Part shown: positions 19,193 through 27,126 of the stretch, piece after piece
Position numbering within the stretch: position 1 is the stretch's first letter
How the letters are laid out: every line of letters starts with the position of its first letter
DNA from: Candidatus Nealsoniibacteriota bacterium
GTDB lineage: Bacteria > Patescibacteriota > Minisyncoccia > Minisyncoccales > GWA2-38-27
NCBI GenBank assembly: GCA_030616085.1
Contig: JAUWYA010000007.1
Coordinates: forward strand, 1-37,849
Reading direction: 5' to 3'
DNA length: 37,849 nt
Program-made: the position numbers and the translations under genes
Notes under the pieces: generated by a model
What the model was told of the DNA's origin: nothing
The model's input: the letters and a program-made list of their open reading frames with translations, nothing else
Database searches by the model: none

Positions 19193-19627
19193 ATGAATGA
19201 ATATAAAAATAAATTTGAGCTTTGTGTAAGAGCTATAATTCAAGATGCTGACAGGATTTTGGTTTGTAAGAACAAAGAAAATGATTACTATTATTTTCCC
19301 GGCGGCCATATTGAATTCGGCGAAACGGCAAAACAAGCTTTGATCCGTGAATTAAACGAGGAATTAGAGATATTAGTTAAAAGGGTTTCTTTTATTGGCG
19401 TGGGAGAAAATATTTTTAATCAAGAAGGTCAAGAGTATCATGAGATTAACTTAGTTTTTGAAGTTTTGGCAGATGAGGTAGAAGATAAAAGCAGAGAAGA
19501 TGAAATAGATTTTTTCTTTTTTGATAGAGAAAAGTTTTCAAAAGAAGAAGTTTTACCTATTTTTTTAAAAGAGGCTATAATTAAATGGCGAAAAGATAAA
19601 AAACTCTTTTGGTTAGAACAAAATTAA
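19193..19627 (+). CDS. Nudix hydrolase
   Basis: FPGGHIEFGETAKQALIRELNEELE Nudix box. Confidence 0.92.
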   Translation: MNEYKNKFELCVRAIIQDADRILVCKNKENDYYYFPGGHIEFGETAKQALIRELNEELEILVKRVSFIGVGENIFNQEGQEYHEINLVFEVLADEVEDKSREDEIDFFFFDREKFSKEEVLPIFLKEAIIKWRKDKKLFWLEQN

Positions 19628-19662
19628 GTAACTTAACTTTTTGTTTTTTTAACAAAAAAAAG

Positions 19663-19690
19663 AAAACCGAGACAAAAATCTCGGTTTTTT
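19663..19690. terminator. bidirectional Rho-independent terminator
   Basis: AAAACCGAGA-caaaaa-TCTCGGTTTTTT. Confidence 0.85.
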
Positions 19691-19702
19691 AAAAAAACTA
19701 AA

Positions 19703-20881
19703 TTATCTGAAGATTTTTCTGTATTGTATTACCAGAAACAATCCAATAATTAATACAGAAACTCCTAAAATTTGCAAGGAGAAAGCAAGAGGCCAGATTT
19801 TCAAGAAGAGCCCGAATAGACTTAAGAAGAAAAAACAGGCAAGTCCAGCAACAGCTGATTTAATAGAAATAACCGTTGCCCTGTTTTTACTATCTATGTG
19901 ATGGTTTAAGAATCCTCCCAAAAACGGCTTAACAAAGCCTCTTACAATATTCTGCAGAAAAGTCATACTTATCATTATTTTTGAAACAAAAGTTCCCATA
20001 AGTAGAATAGGCGCTCCTATTAACAGAATCATACTTACTATTGAGGATCGTTCATTTATTTTCTTTTCTAATATATATGCGTAGCAGCTAAAAAACCAGG
20101 CAATAATGTTAAAGAAGAAAAATACTATACCGTAATAGCGTAAATCAAGCTCTACTAATTCAAAATATGGATTATATGAAAAAAACCATATTTTGGAGGA
20201 TACGCTAATTAAGGTTGCAAAAGCAATAATCCATTTTATTTTTTTGCGACTCTTTACAAACAAAATGCTTATTTTCATTAAGTCTTTCTGCTTTTTGAAA
20301 TTGTATTTTTCTGTTTGCATCGGTTCTTTAAAAGAGGCAACTATGAAACAAGAGATAAATATGCCTGGAATCGAAAGCATAAAGGGGATTCTGATGTTTA
20401 TCTCTGACAGAAATCCGGCAAAAAGAGAACAGACAGCTGTAGTCAGCAGTAGATTTCCAAAAGCTGCGCCTTCAATTTTTTTATACTCATTTTCTCTACC
20501 TACTTTTTTAAGAGAGTCATAAAGAAAAGCAGAGTCTGCTCCAGATCTCATAGAAAGACTTATCATCCAAAGAATGTTAGATATCCATACATAAACGGGT
20601 GAACCGGCGATTGTGAGAAATATTTTACTACCCAGCATTAGAAGTGTTCCCAAAAGTATAGTCTTTTTTCTTCCGATGAGATCAGCTAGTGCTCCACTCG
20701 GTATTTCTAACAACACAAGGCCTCCTACAACAATTGCTTCCATGATATAGATGTGCGACAGACTCATTTTGCCTGCATGTTGAAGGTAGAATATAAGAGT
20801 TGGGCCTATAAAAAGAGGTTCAACTAAGACAAAAAACCATTTGTATAAACTTACATTTCTTTTTACTTCTACTTCATTCAT
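19703..20881 (-). CDS. MFS transporter
   Basis: 12-TM pattern; EIPSGALADLIGRKKTILLG motif. Confidence 0.85.
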   Translation of the reverse strand: MNEVEVKRNVSLYKWFFVLVEPLFIGPTLIFYLQHAGKMSLSHIYIMEAIVVGGLVLLEIPSGALADLIGRKKTILLGTLLMLGSKIFLTIAGSPVYVWISNILWMISLSMRSGADSAFLYDSLKKVGRENEYKKIEGAAFGNLLLTTAVCSLFAGFLSEINIRIPFMLSIPGIFISCFIVASFKEPMQTEKYNFKKQKDLMKISILFVKSRKKIKWIIAFATLISVSSKIWFFSYNPYFELVELDLRYYGIVFFFFNIIAWFFSCYAYILEKKINERSSIVSMILLIGAPILLMGTFVSKIMISMTFLQNIVRGFVKPFLGGFLNHHIDSKNRATVISIKSAVAGLACFFFLSLFGLFLKIWPLAFSLQILGVSVLIIGLFLVIQYRKIFR

Positions 20882-20900
20882 TTTATTTCTCCTTTTATTT

Positions 20901-20911
20901 AATTGTTAAAG
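20901..20911 (-). promoter_or_regulatory. boxA-like element CTTTAACAATT in the MFS leader
   Basis: Same element as the + strand leader family, preceded by a short TGTTT...AAACA hairpin. Confidence 0.5.
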
Positions 20912-21179
20912 TTCTGTTTCGCTTAAAACAAAAACTCCAGCTTTCATTTAGCCGGAGCTTTTTTAATAGAAGTTAAGATTTTCTACGAAATTATATTAAA
21001 ACTGCCGCGGCTAAACAAAAGAATCTGTGTGTCTGGATTAGAAACAACAAAATGACCATAATTATTCATGGCCCAAATTATTTTATTTAACTTATAGCAA
21101 TTTATTTGTTGCATATATTTACTTTACACTTCTATTAAAGCAAAAACAAATAATGATGTCAAGCTTTTTAGGGCTGAAT

Positions 21180-21392
21180 TCAACCTTCTAACGCAAACTT
21201 CCGATTATTGATTAATTCGTAAAAACACTCTAATGAGGTTAAGTATTTAAGGGCTTTCCTAGGACGATTATTTAATCTCTCCTCAATCTGTCTAAGTTTT
21301 TTAATAGGTACTTCTCTAAAGTCTACTGTTTTCTTTCCTTTGGGAAAATATTGCCTAATCAAACCATTAGTAAAAAACGCTCCTGACCCCAT
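21180..21392 (-). pseudogene. IS30-family transposase C-terminal remnant
   Basis: TNGLIRQYFPKG...EERLNNRPRKALKYLTSLECFYELI; N-terminal region missing. Confidence 0.8.
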
Positions 21393-21433
21393 TTTTCAAA
21401 TTAGTAAAAAACGCTCCTGACCCCATTTTTCTT
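21366..21433. repeat. 2 x 34-bp tandem repeat at the broken end of the IS30 remnant
   Basis: attagtaaaaaacgctcctgaccccatttttc repeated in tandem. Confidence 0.85.
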
Positions 21434-21502
21434 TCCCATTTTTCTTTCTTTGTATAAATTTAGATCCGCGCTATAATATAATAAAAATAAACAATTAATT
21501 TT

Positions 21503-22218
21503 ATGTCAATAGTTACCTTCAAATATGATATAAAAAAAGATGCTTGGAGTTGGGTGCATATTGCAAAAAAAAAACAAACAAACAAACAAACAAAAGCTAT
21601 TGGGGCCTTAATTGGCGTCCGCAAGTTGCCCATATTCCGGATGATTTATTATCTAAAATTTCGAAATTAAGCTTTTCTAAAGCCCAAACCGTTGTTGAAG
21701 AACACTTAAGGAACCATTCTAAGAGAAAATATCGAGAATTAGTAATTAACGAAGAAATAAGTTCACTTAGGAAAATTTGGGGTAGAGCTGAGAAGAAATA
21801 TTTTAACACCCTTTCAGCTGTTACTAAAAAACCAATATATAGGAATACATTTAAGTGTTTTTTAACAACAGGTTTTATGTGTCCTTATAACAAAAGAGAA
21901 AATTGGTTTATGGTATCAATATGGCATAGTTTGCCATTTTCGATAACAACAATATGTCATGAGCTATTGCATTTTCAATTCCTACATTATTATAAAGATT
22001 ATTTAAAAAAGGAAGGTCTTAACAATAGACAAATAGAAATATTAAAAGAGGTCTTAACTTTTTTATTAAATGAACCAGAATTTAAAAAGATTATTCTAGT
22101 TGAAGATAAAGGTTATCCTGACCATCAGAAATTAAGAAAAGCATTAAAGAAAGTATGGCAAAACGATAAAGACTTCGATGTATTTTTAGAAAAGACAATA
22201 AGAATTATGAAAAAGTAA
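21503..22218 (+). pseudogene. frame-split (possibly phase-variable) HExxH metalloprotease-like protein
   Basis: ATG 21503 reads MSIVTFKYDIKKDAWSWVHIAKKK; frame breaks at A10-(CAAA)n (565-595 of this line); the HELLH domain ORF 21544-22218 is in another frame. Confidence 0.7.
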
Positions 22219-22270
22219 AGATAGTTTAAATTAATCTTAGCAAAATCATACAAAGTATTAGAGTAAAAAC

Positions 22271-22294
22271 AAGAAGCTAAGCTTCTTATTTTTT
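22271..22294 (+). terminator. hairpin terminator
   Basis: AAGAAGC-taa-GCTTCTTattttttg. Confidence 0.65.
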
Positions 22295-22338
22295 GTTTTA
22301 GCCATTATTTTATTTATGGTATAATTGAATTCAAAAAT

Positions 22339-22406
22339 TTGACAAGATTGTTTGATATTGTTAGAGTAAAATTAGTTGCCGGGAGCTTTTCTCGGTTTTA
22401 ACAATT
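22339..22406 (+). promoter_or_regulatory. promoter-hairpin-boxA leader module, copy A
   Basis: TTGACA-N17-TAGAGT, hairpin CCGGGA-gcttt-TCTCGG, TTTTAACAATT. Confidence 0.7.
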
Positions 22407-22437
22407 GAATAATTTCAGAAATGAAAGGAGATACACG

Positions 22438-23910
22438 ATGAGTAAGTTTTATCGAAGAGAACTGCATTTTTTGAGAGGTTTTGATGGGAATCCTATTGCT
22501 TTTGATGTCGGGACATCCAGCGTTATTTATCTAGATAAGATTACTTATGCTATCTTATCTGGTAATTCAGAAATTGAAGAAAGTTTGTTTGTTCAAGAAC
22601 ACGGCAATATATTTCCACAAAAAGCAATAAAATCAGCATTTAGGGAATTGATTAATATGGGTATTTTATCTTCAAAACCTCAAGAAAAAGAAACATTTAC
22701 ACGCGTAAGTTCCGAAGAAACTACTATCGGTGGCGTTTCTTTTAATATCAGTCATCGGTGTAACATGCAGTGCGGGTACTGCTTTGGTGGCGGAGGTTGT
22801 TATGGAGGGCCGAAAACTAACATGAAGAAGGAAATTCTTGAAGCTGGAATAGATTATCTTTTTGCTAATTGTGGTGATTTGCCCTATTGTATAATAAGCT
22901 TTTTTGGCGGGGAGCCATTTCTTAATTGGGAAATGATGCGCTGGGGTATTTCGTATGCTCGATCTATTGCCAATCGGCGTAATGTTGAGATTGCGTTTTT
23001 TATAACTACCAACGGGACACTTTTGACAGAAAAGAGGTTGGATTTTCTTAATCATCAAAGGGTCAAACTGGTTGTTAGTATAGATGGACCGAAGGGAATT
23101 CATGACCAGGAAAGAAAGTTTATTGGAGGACTTGGGAGTTATGATGTTATTGAGCGTAACATAAAAATTATCCTTCAAAAATACCCAGGGATAAATATTC
23201 AAGCTCGTCCAACTATTACTCCAAGGTTTTGTGGAGAAGTTGAAAAGATATATCATCATTTTAAATCAATAGGGATAGAGAAAATGCATGCTCGTCCTGA
23301 AAGTAGAAGTGGCAATCGATTCGGGTTTTCAGTTGATGATTATCGATTATTTTCATCAGGCATAGAAAGTTTAACAAGAGCTATGCTTGATGCTTCTAAT
23401 AATGGTGAATATTGGGGGATAATAAACGTCTTGAAATTTTTGAATATGCTTTATTTTAGTGTAGTAAAGCATGATTACTGTGGTGCTGGAGTTTCGGTAA
23501 TTTCTATATCGCCAGATGGTTCAGTTTTTCCCTGCCCAAGATTTATTGGAGAAAAGGAATTTTTACTCGGAAATATTTTGACTGGTTTGAACAGCGACAA
23601 AAGATTTATCTTTTTAAACAATTCCGTTGATGACCGCTTAGATTGTCAAAATTGTTGGGCAAGGTATATTTGTGGAGGAGGGTGTCTTTATATGCACTGG
23701 ATTGCAACCGGTGATTATCAAAGGAACGATACTATGTGGTGCGAATGGACTCGGCAGTCAATCAAAACTGCCATTAAGGCTTATGCACAGCTTCAAGGTG
23801 GTGATAATGATAAGATGAAAGAGTTTTTTGTGCGGCATACGCCCTTATTATCAGATTTTGGCGAAGGAGCTAATGAATTACTAACCTCTATTTTAAATGA
23901 AAGGAGGTGA
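22438..23910 (+). CDS. radical SAM/SPASM peptide maturase
   Basis: CNMQCGYC radical SAM motif; C-terminal SPASM cysteines CGAGVS...FPCPRF...DCQNCWARYICGGGCLYMHW...WCEW; start at ATG after aaaggagatacacg. Confidence 0.9.
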   Translation: MSKFYRRELHFLRGFDGNPIAFDVGTSSVIYLDKITYAILSGNSEIEESLFVQEHGNIFPQKAIKSAFRELINMGILSSKPQEKETFTRVSSEETTIGGVSFNISHRCNMQCGYCFGGGGCYGGPKTNMKKEILEAGIDYLFANCGDLPYCIISFFGGEPFLNWEMMRWGISYARSIANRRNVEIAFFITTNGTLLTEKRLDFLNHQRVKLVVSIDGPKGIHDQERKFIGGLGSYDVIERNIKIILQKYPGINIQARPTITPRFCGEVEKIYHHFKSIGIEKMHARPESRSGNRFGFSVDDYRLFSSGIESLTRAMLDASNNGEYWGIINVLKFLNMLYFSVVKHDYCGAGVSVISISPDGSVFPCPRFIGEKEFLLGNILTGLNSDKRFIFLNNSVDDRLDCQNCWARYICGGGCLYMHWIATGDYQRNDTMWCEWTRQSIKTAIKAYAQLQGGDNDKMKEFFVRHTPLLSDFGEGANELLTSILNERR

Positions 23911-23915
23911 TAATC

Positions 23916-24032
23916 ATGAAACGTGTTCGTATTGCCCGTGACATCAGAGGCAAAGTTCGTCGGATCAGCGACAAGAAGAAGACTCAAGTTCGGCGACATC
24001 CACTCTGTATGTGTTGCGAATGGACAGATTGA
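23916..24032 (+). CDS. 38-aa candidate RiPP precursor peptide
   Basis: MKRVRIARDIRGKVRRISDKKKTQVRRHPLCMCCEWTD*; strong SD aaaggaggtgat; follows the maturase by 5 nt; terminator downstream. Absent from the supplied ORF track (short). Confidence 0.8.
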   Translation: MKRVRIARDIRGKVRRISDKKKTQVRRHPLCMCCEWTD

Positions 24033-24040
24033 TCAACAAA

Positions 24041-24075
24041 AGGGAGTAAGCTAAAACTGTTTACTCCCTAATTTT
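24041..24075 (+). terminator. Rho-independent terminator
   Basis: AGGGAGTAA-gctaaaactg-TTTACTCCCTaattttt. Confidence 0.8.
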
Positions 24076-24101
24076 TAAACTTATTTAATAAAATATATTT
24101 T

Positions 24102-24569
24102 ATGGAAAATCAAATTAAAATACGTTATTGTAAATTATCAGAATTATTAAAAATAATTTCTTTGACAGCTGATGCTTATAATATTTCGTATAAATCTGGT
24201 ACGATAACAAATAAGCCATGCGAAAATTTAAGAAAAATTGAAAAAGATATCAAGGGTGGAACGAAAATTTTAGTAGCGGAAAAAGATGGTAATTTAATAG
24301 GAGCTGTTCGTTTTAATCCAGAAAATCTGAATATATTAAAGTTAAATCGCTTGGCAGTTTTATCAGAACATAGGAATAAAGGGATAGGTGGTTTATTAAT
24401 AAATTCTGTTCTTAAAATTGCTAAAGAACAGAACTTTAAAATTCTCGTTATAGAAGTAATGGAGGAAAAAGGATTAATCCCTTTTTATAAAAAATTTGGG
24501 TTTAAAATAAAAGATAGAAAAAAACACCAAAATCATCACGATGTCTTTATGGAAAAAAGCGTACAATAA
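24102..24569 (+). CDS. GNAT N-acetyltransferase
   Basis: LIGAVRFN...LNRLAVLSEHRNKGIGGLLINSVLKIA...FYKKFGFK. Confidence 0.9.
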   Translation: MENQIKIRYCKLSELLKIISLTADAYNISYKSGTITNKPCENLRKIEKDIKGGTKILVAEKDGNLIGAVRFNPENLNILKLNRLAVLSEHRNKGIGGLLINSVLKIAKEQNFKILVIEVMEEKGLIPFYKKFGFKIKDRKKHQNHHDVFMEKSVQ

Positions 24570-24588
24570 TAGACTTGCTAAATTTACT

Positions 24589-24619
24589 AAAAACAAGGAA
24601 TTTAGTTCCTTGTTTTTGT
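24589..24619 (+). terminator. hairpin terminator
   Basis: AAAACAAGGAAtttagTTCCTTGTTTT. Confidence 0.7.
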
Positions 24620-24646
24620 TTTAGCCATTATTTTATTTATGGTATA

Positions 24647-24730
24647 CCCTGTAGAGAAAATTTAACTGCCTTCGGTTCGGAAAAAAGAGGTTTTTTACAG
24701 AAAACCTCTTTGTTAAATTTCTTCTACGGG
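24647..24730. mobile_element. MITE-like element, copy 1
   Basis: TIR CCCTGTAGAGAAAATTTAAC / GTTAAATTTCTTCTACGGG, flanked by GTATA on both sides; empty site seen at 22319. Confidence 0.65.
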
Positions 24731-24844
24731 GTATAATTGGTTAAGGAAGAAAATAGATGTTTAGAATCAAAAAAGATGATAATTGAGAAAATTTTGAAAC
24801 AATTAACGCCGGAGAGAATAGAGAAAGAAATTAAGGCAAAAAAT

Positions 24845-24873
24845 TTGACAAGGTGGTTTGGGTTTGTTAAAGT
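24845..24873 (+). promoter_or_regulatory. leader-module promoter, copy B
   Basis: TTGACA-N17-TAAAGT followed by gtcgctgag-like leader upstream of the 24970 ORF. Confidence 0.6.
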
Positions 24874-24969
24874 AAATCAGTCGCTGAGAGTAACTTGCGC
24901 TGAGTTTGGCGAAGCATTTCTCAACTTTAAAAATTTAGTAATTTTAGATAATATTGAAAGGGCTGAAAA

Positions 24970-25158
24970 ATGAGTTATTACGATGAAGGATATGAAAAAG
25001 GACACGCAGATGCTCTTGAGGGAAAACCTAGTTTCTCAGACGGAATAATTTTTGGAGCATTAAGCGCTATTTTAAATGATGACGAGCAATATGAGTACGA
25101 GGATGGTTATAGAGATGGTCATGCAGCTGGCAAAGAAGAAACACAAAACGATGAGTAA
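24970..25158 (+). CDS. small acidic protein with GYxxGHxxA/GYRDGHAAG repeats
   Basis: MSYYDEGYEKGHADALEGK...YEYEDGYRDGHAAGKEE; own leader module and downstream terminator. Confidence 0.65.
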   Translation: MSYYDEGYEKGHADALEGKPSFSDGIIFGALSAILNDDEQYEYEDGYRDGHAAGKEETQNDE

Positions 25159-25177
25159 GCTTATGTTTTATTTTAGT

Positions 25178-25208
25178 AAAAACCGCTTTATTTTTGAGCG
25201 GTTTTTTT
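25178..25208 (+). terminator. Rho-independent terminator
   Basis: AAACCGCTttatttttGAGCGGTTTTTTT. Confidence 0.8.
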
Positions 25209-25209
25209 G

Positions 25210-25719
25210 TTATTTTTGGTAAAGATAATAAGGCGCTGAACCTTCTTTTTTTGATGTATTCTTTGGTTTACTGTCTTCAAATGGCCAATAAGAAAGAATT
25301 AATTTGGCCCCCTTTTTTAGTTCTTTATCAATTTTGTTTTTTAATTTAGGATAAGTTTTTGGGAGTAAAAAAACATAGACCACATCAGCTTCTGAGATGT
25401 TGTGTTTATAGAGATTGCCATATTTAATTTTTACTTTTTTATAGAATAAAGATTTAATTTTAGAATAAAAATACCAAAAAGGCGAGATTTCTATTCCCAC
25501 ACAATCAATATCGTATTTTTTCGATAAATAGAACAATATATTGGCATTGCCGCTTCCCAAATCGTAAAAGGTCATTTTAGGTTGTAAATTAGCCAGTTGT
25601 GCTATTCTGTTGTAATCTTCTTTTTTTGTGGGCACCCATAAGGCATCATAAAGAAGACCAGTAAAGATGATACATATTAGTATGATGAAAAACAAGATTA
25701 AAATTGAAAGAAAATCCAT
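25210..25719 (-). CDS. membrane-anchored class I SAM-dependent methyltransferase
   Basis: N-terminal TM; TFYDLGSGNANILFYLSKKYDIDCVGIEISP. Confidence 0.75.
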   Translation of the reverse strand: MDFLSILILFFIILICIIFTGLLYDALWVPTKKEDYNRIAQLANLQPKMTFYDLGSGNANILFYLSKKYDIDCVGIEISPFWYFYSKIKSLFYKKVKIKYGNLYKHNISEADVVYVFLLPKTYPKLKNKIDKELKKGAKLILSYWPFEDSKPKNTSKKEGSAPYYLYQK

Positions 25720-25817
25720 ATTTTTAATTTATCATAACATAGTTAAAACAAAAAGAGCAGTTATTGGTTTGATGACTGTTTTTTATTTTACGGGATGGAT
25801 TTATGGTATTTCAAAAC

Positions 25818-25882
25818 TTGACAAAGATGTTTGGTGTCGTTAAACTAAAGTCAGCTACGAACAAGGTTTGTTCTTTAACAAT
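25818..25882 (+). promoter_or_regulatory. promoter-hairpin-boxA leader module, copy C
   Basis: TTGACA-N17-TAAACT, hairpin GAACAA-ggt-TTGTTC, TGTTCTTTAACAAT. Confidence 0.75.
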
Positions 25883-25908
25883 AATTAAAATTCGAAAGGA
25901 AAAACGAT

Positions 25909-26865
25909 ATGAAAGCTTATATAGTAAAAAGTGGAAAGGAGATCGATCTATTTGACGAGTATTCTTACAAGAAGGAAATACTTTTCAAAAAATTCAGTAG
26001 CATCTTTGAGCTTTTGAGAGGAGCTTTGATCTACGATTTTAAAGAGTTCTATGAGGCTAAAAAGATTCTAATGCGTTACGATGATAGCGATAATTATATT
26101 AACTATGGTTATTGGCGCGATGGTGAAAAAACAAGAAGTCCTTCTGCATCGCTTGTTCAATATGTTGCATCAAAATTAGAATTAGAGGAAGACGATATTT
26201 TACTTGATGTTGGTTCCGGGCTCGGACAACCGGACATTGATATTATCAAAACCTTTCCTGTTAAAAAGATTATCGGTATCAATGTTTGCTCTAAACAAGT
26301 GAAGTATGCGAATTATAGATTTAGATTATTAAACCTAGACAATACCATAAAGCATCGGGTACTTCATTCTGATAAAATCGCTGATGAGTTAGATGCAGAA
26401 GGAATTTCTTGTATTGTGTCTATTGAAGCCATTGAAGAAATTTCCTCAATCGAGAATTTTATTAGAAATGCATTCAACATTTTGCCGCACAATGGACGTA
26501 TTAGTTTTTGTGGGGTGGTAAGAATAAAAAGCGATAACCTGAGCTTCTCAAGGATGCTGTTGGGCACTTTTTTCAGGAAAATAACCACAATTCTTTATGG
26601 GGATCATTATCGTATGCTTGATATCTATGGAGAACTTTTAGAAAAGCATGGGTTTAAAAACATCCACCACGAACGCATAGGGAGATATGTATATCCTTGT
26701 CTATATCGTTATGCCAAAAAGAGACTCTCGATTTTAAAGCAAAATAAGAATATTCCATTTATTCTTAAGGTGTTTGCTTTTTTACAGCTTCACGGGATAA
26801 ACTTCTTGTTTGCTTGGAAACAAATTGAATATGTGGTGTATTATGCTAAGAAGAAGGAAGAATAA
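25909..26865 (+). CDS. SAM-dependent methyltransferase
   Basis: NYINYGYWRDGEKT..., LLDVGSGLGQPDIDI, methyltransferase fold motifs. Confidence 0.85.
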   Translation: MKAYIVKSGKEIDLFDEYSYKKEILFKKFSSIFELLRGALIYDFKEFYEAKKILMRYDDSDNYINYGYWRDGEKTRSPSASLVQYVASKLELEEDDILLDVGSGLGQPDIDIIKTFPVKKIIGINVCSKQVKYANYRFRLLNLDNTIKHRVLHSDKIADELDAEGISCIVSIEAIEEISSIENFIRNAFNILPHNGRISFCGVVRIKSDNLSFSRMLLGTFFRKITTILYGDHYRMLDIYGELLEKHGFKNIHHERIGRYVYPCLYRYAKKRLSILKQNKNIPFILKVFAFLQLHGINFLFAWKQIEYVVYYAKKKEE

Positions 26866-26878
26866 TAAGCACATTATA

Positions 26879-26910
26879 CCGTTTCAGATTTATTTCTGAA
26901 ACGGTTTTTT
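26879..26910 (+). terminator. Rho-independent terminator
   Basis: CCGTTTCAGatttattTCTGAAACGGTTTTTT. Confidence 0.85.
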
Positions 26911-26930
26911 ATTTATCATTTTGGCGACTA

Positions 26931-26971
26931 TTCTTTTATTGTGATAGGCCAGGCCTATCACAATAAAAGAA
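26931..26971. repeat. 41-nt perfect palindrome (20-bp arms, 1-nt centre)
   Basis: TTCTTTTATTGTGATAGGCC-A-GGCCTATCACAATAAAAGAA. Confidence 0.95.
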
Positions 26972-27025
26972 GCTAAGTTTACTTTTTTTATAACTTAGGT
27001 TTATGCTATAATTGGTTTCAAAAAC

Positions 27026-27093
27026 TTGACAAAATACTTTGGTTCTCCTAAAATAAAGTTAGTCGCTGAGAATGTTTCTCAGTTTTAACAATT
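27026..27093 (+). promoter_or_regulatory. promoter-hairpin-boxA leader module, copy D
   Basis: TTGACA-N17-TAAAAT, hairpin CTGAGAA-tgt-TTCTCAG, TTTTAACAATT. Confidence 0.75.
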
Positions 27094-27126
27094 AAATAAT
27101 TTCAGAAATGAAAGGAATAATTTACC

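Noticed and set aside
21544-21600. Start at TTG 21544 for the HExxH ORF (MELGAYCKKKTNK...)
   Set aside because: Upstream ATG frame gives a more plausible N-terminus and has a promoter; the 21544 start lies in the frameshifted repeat region
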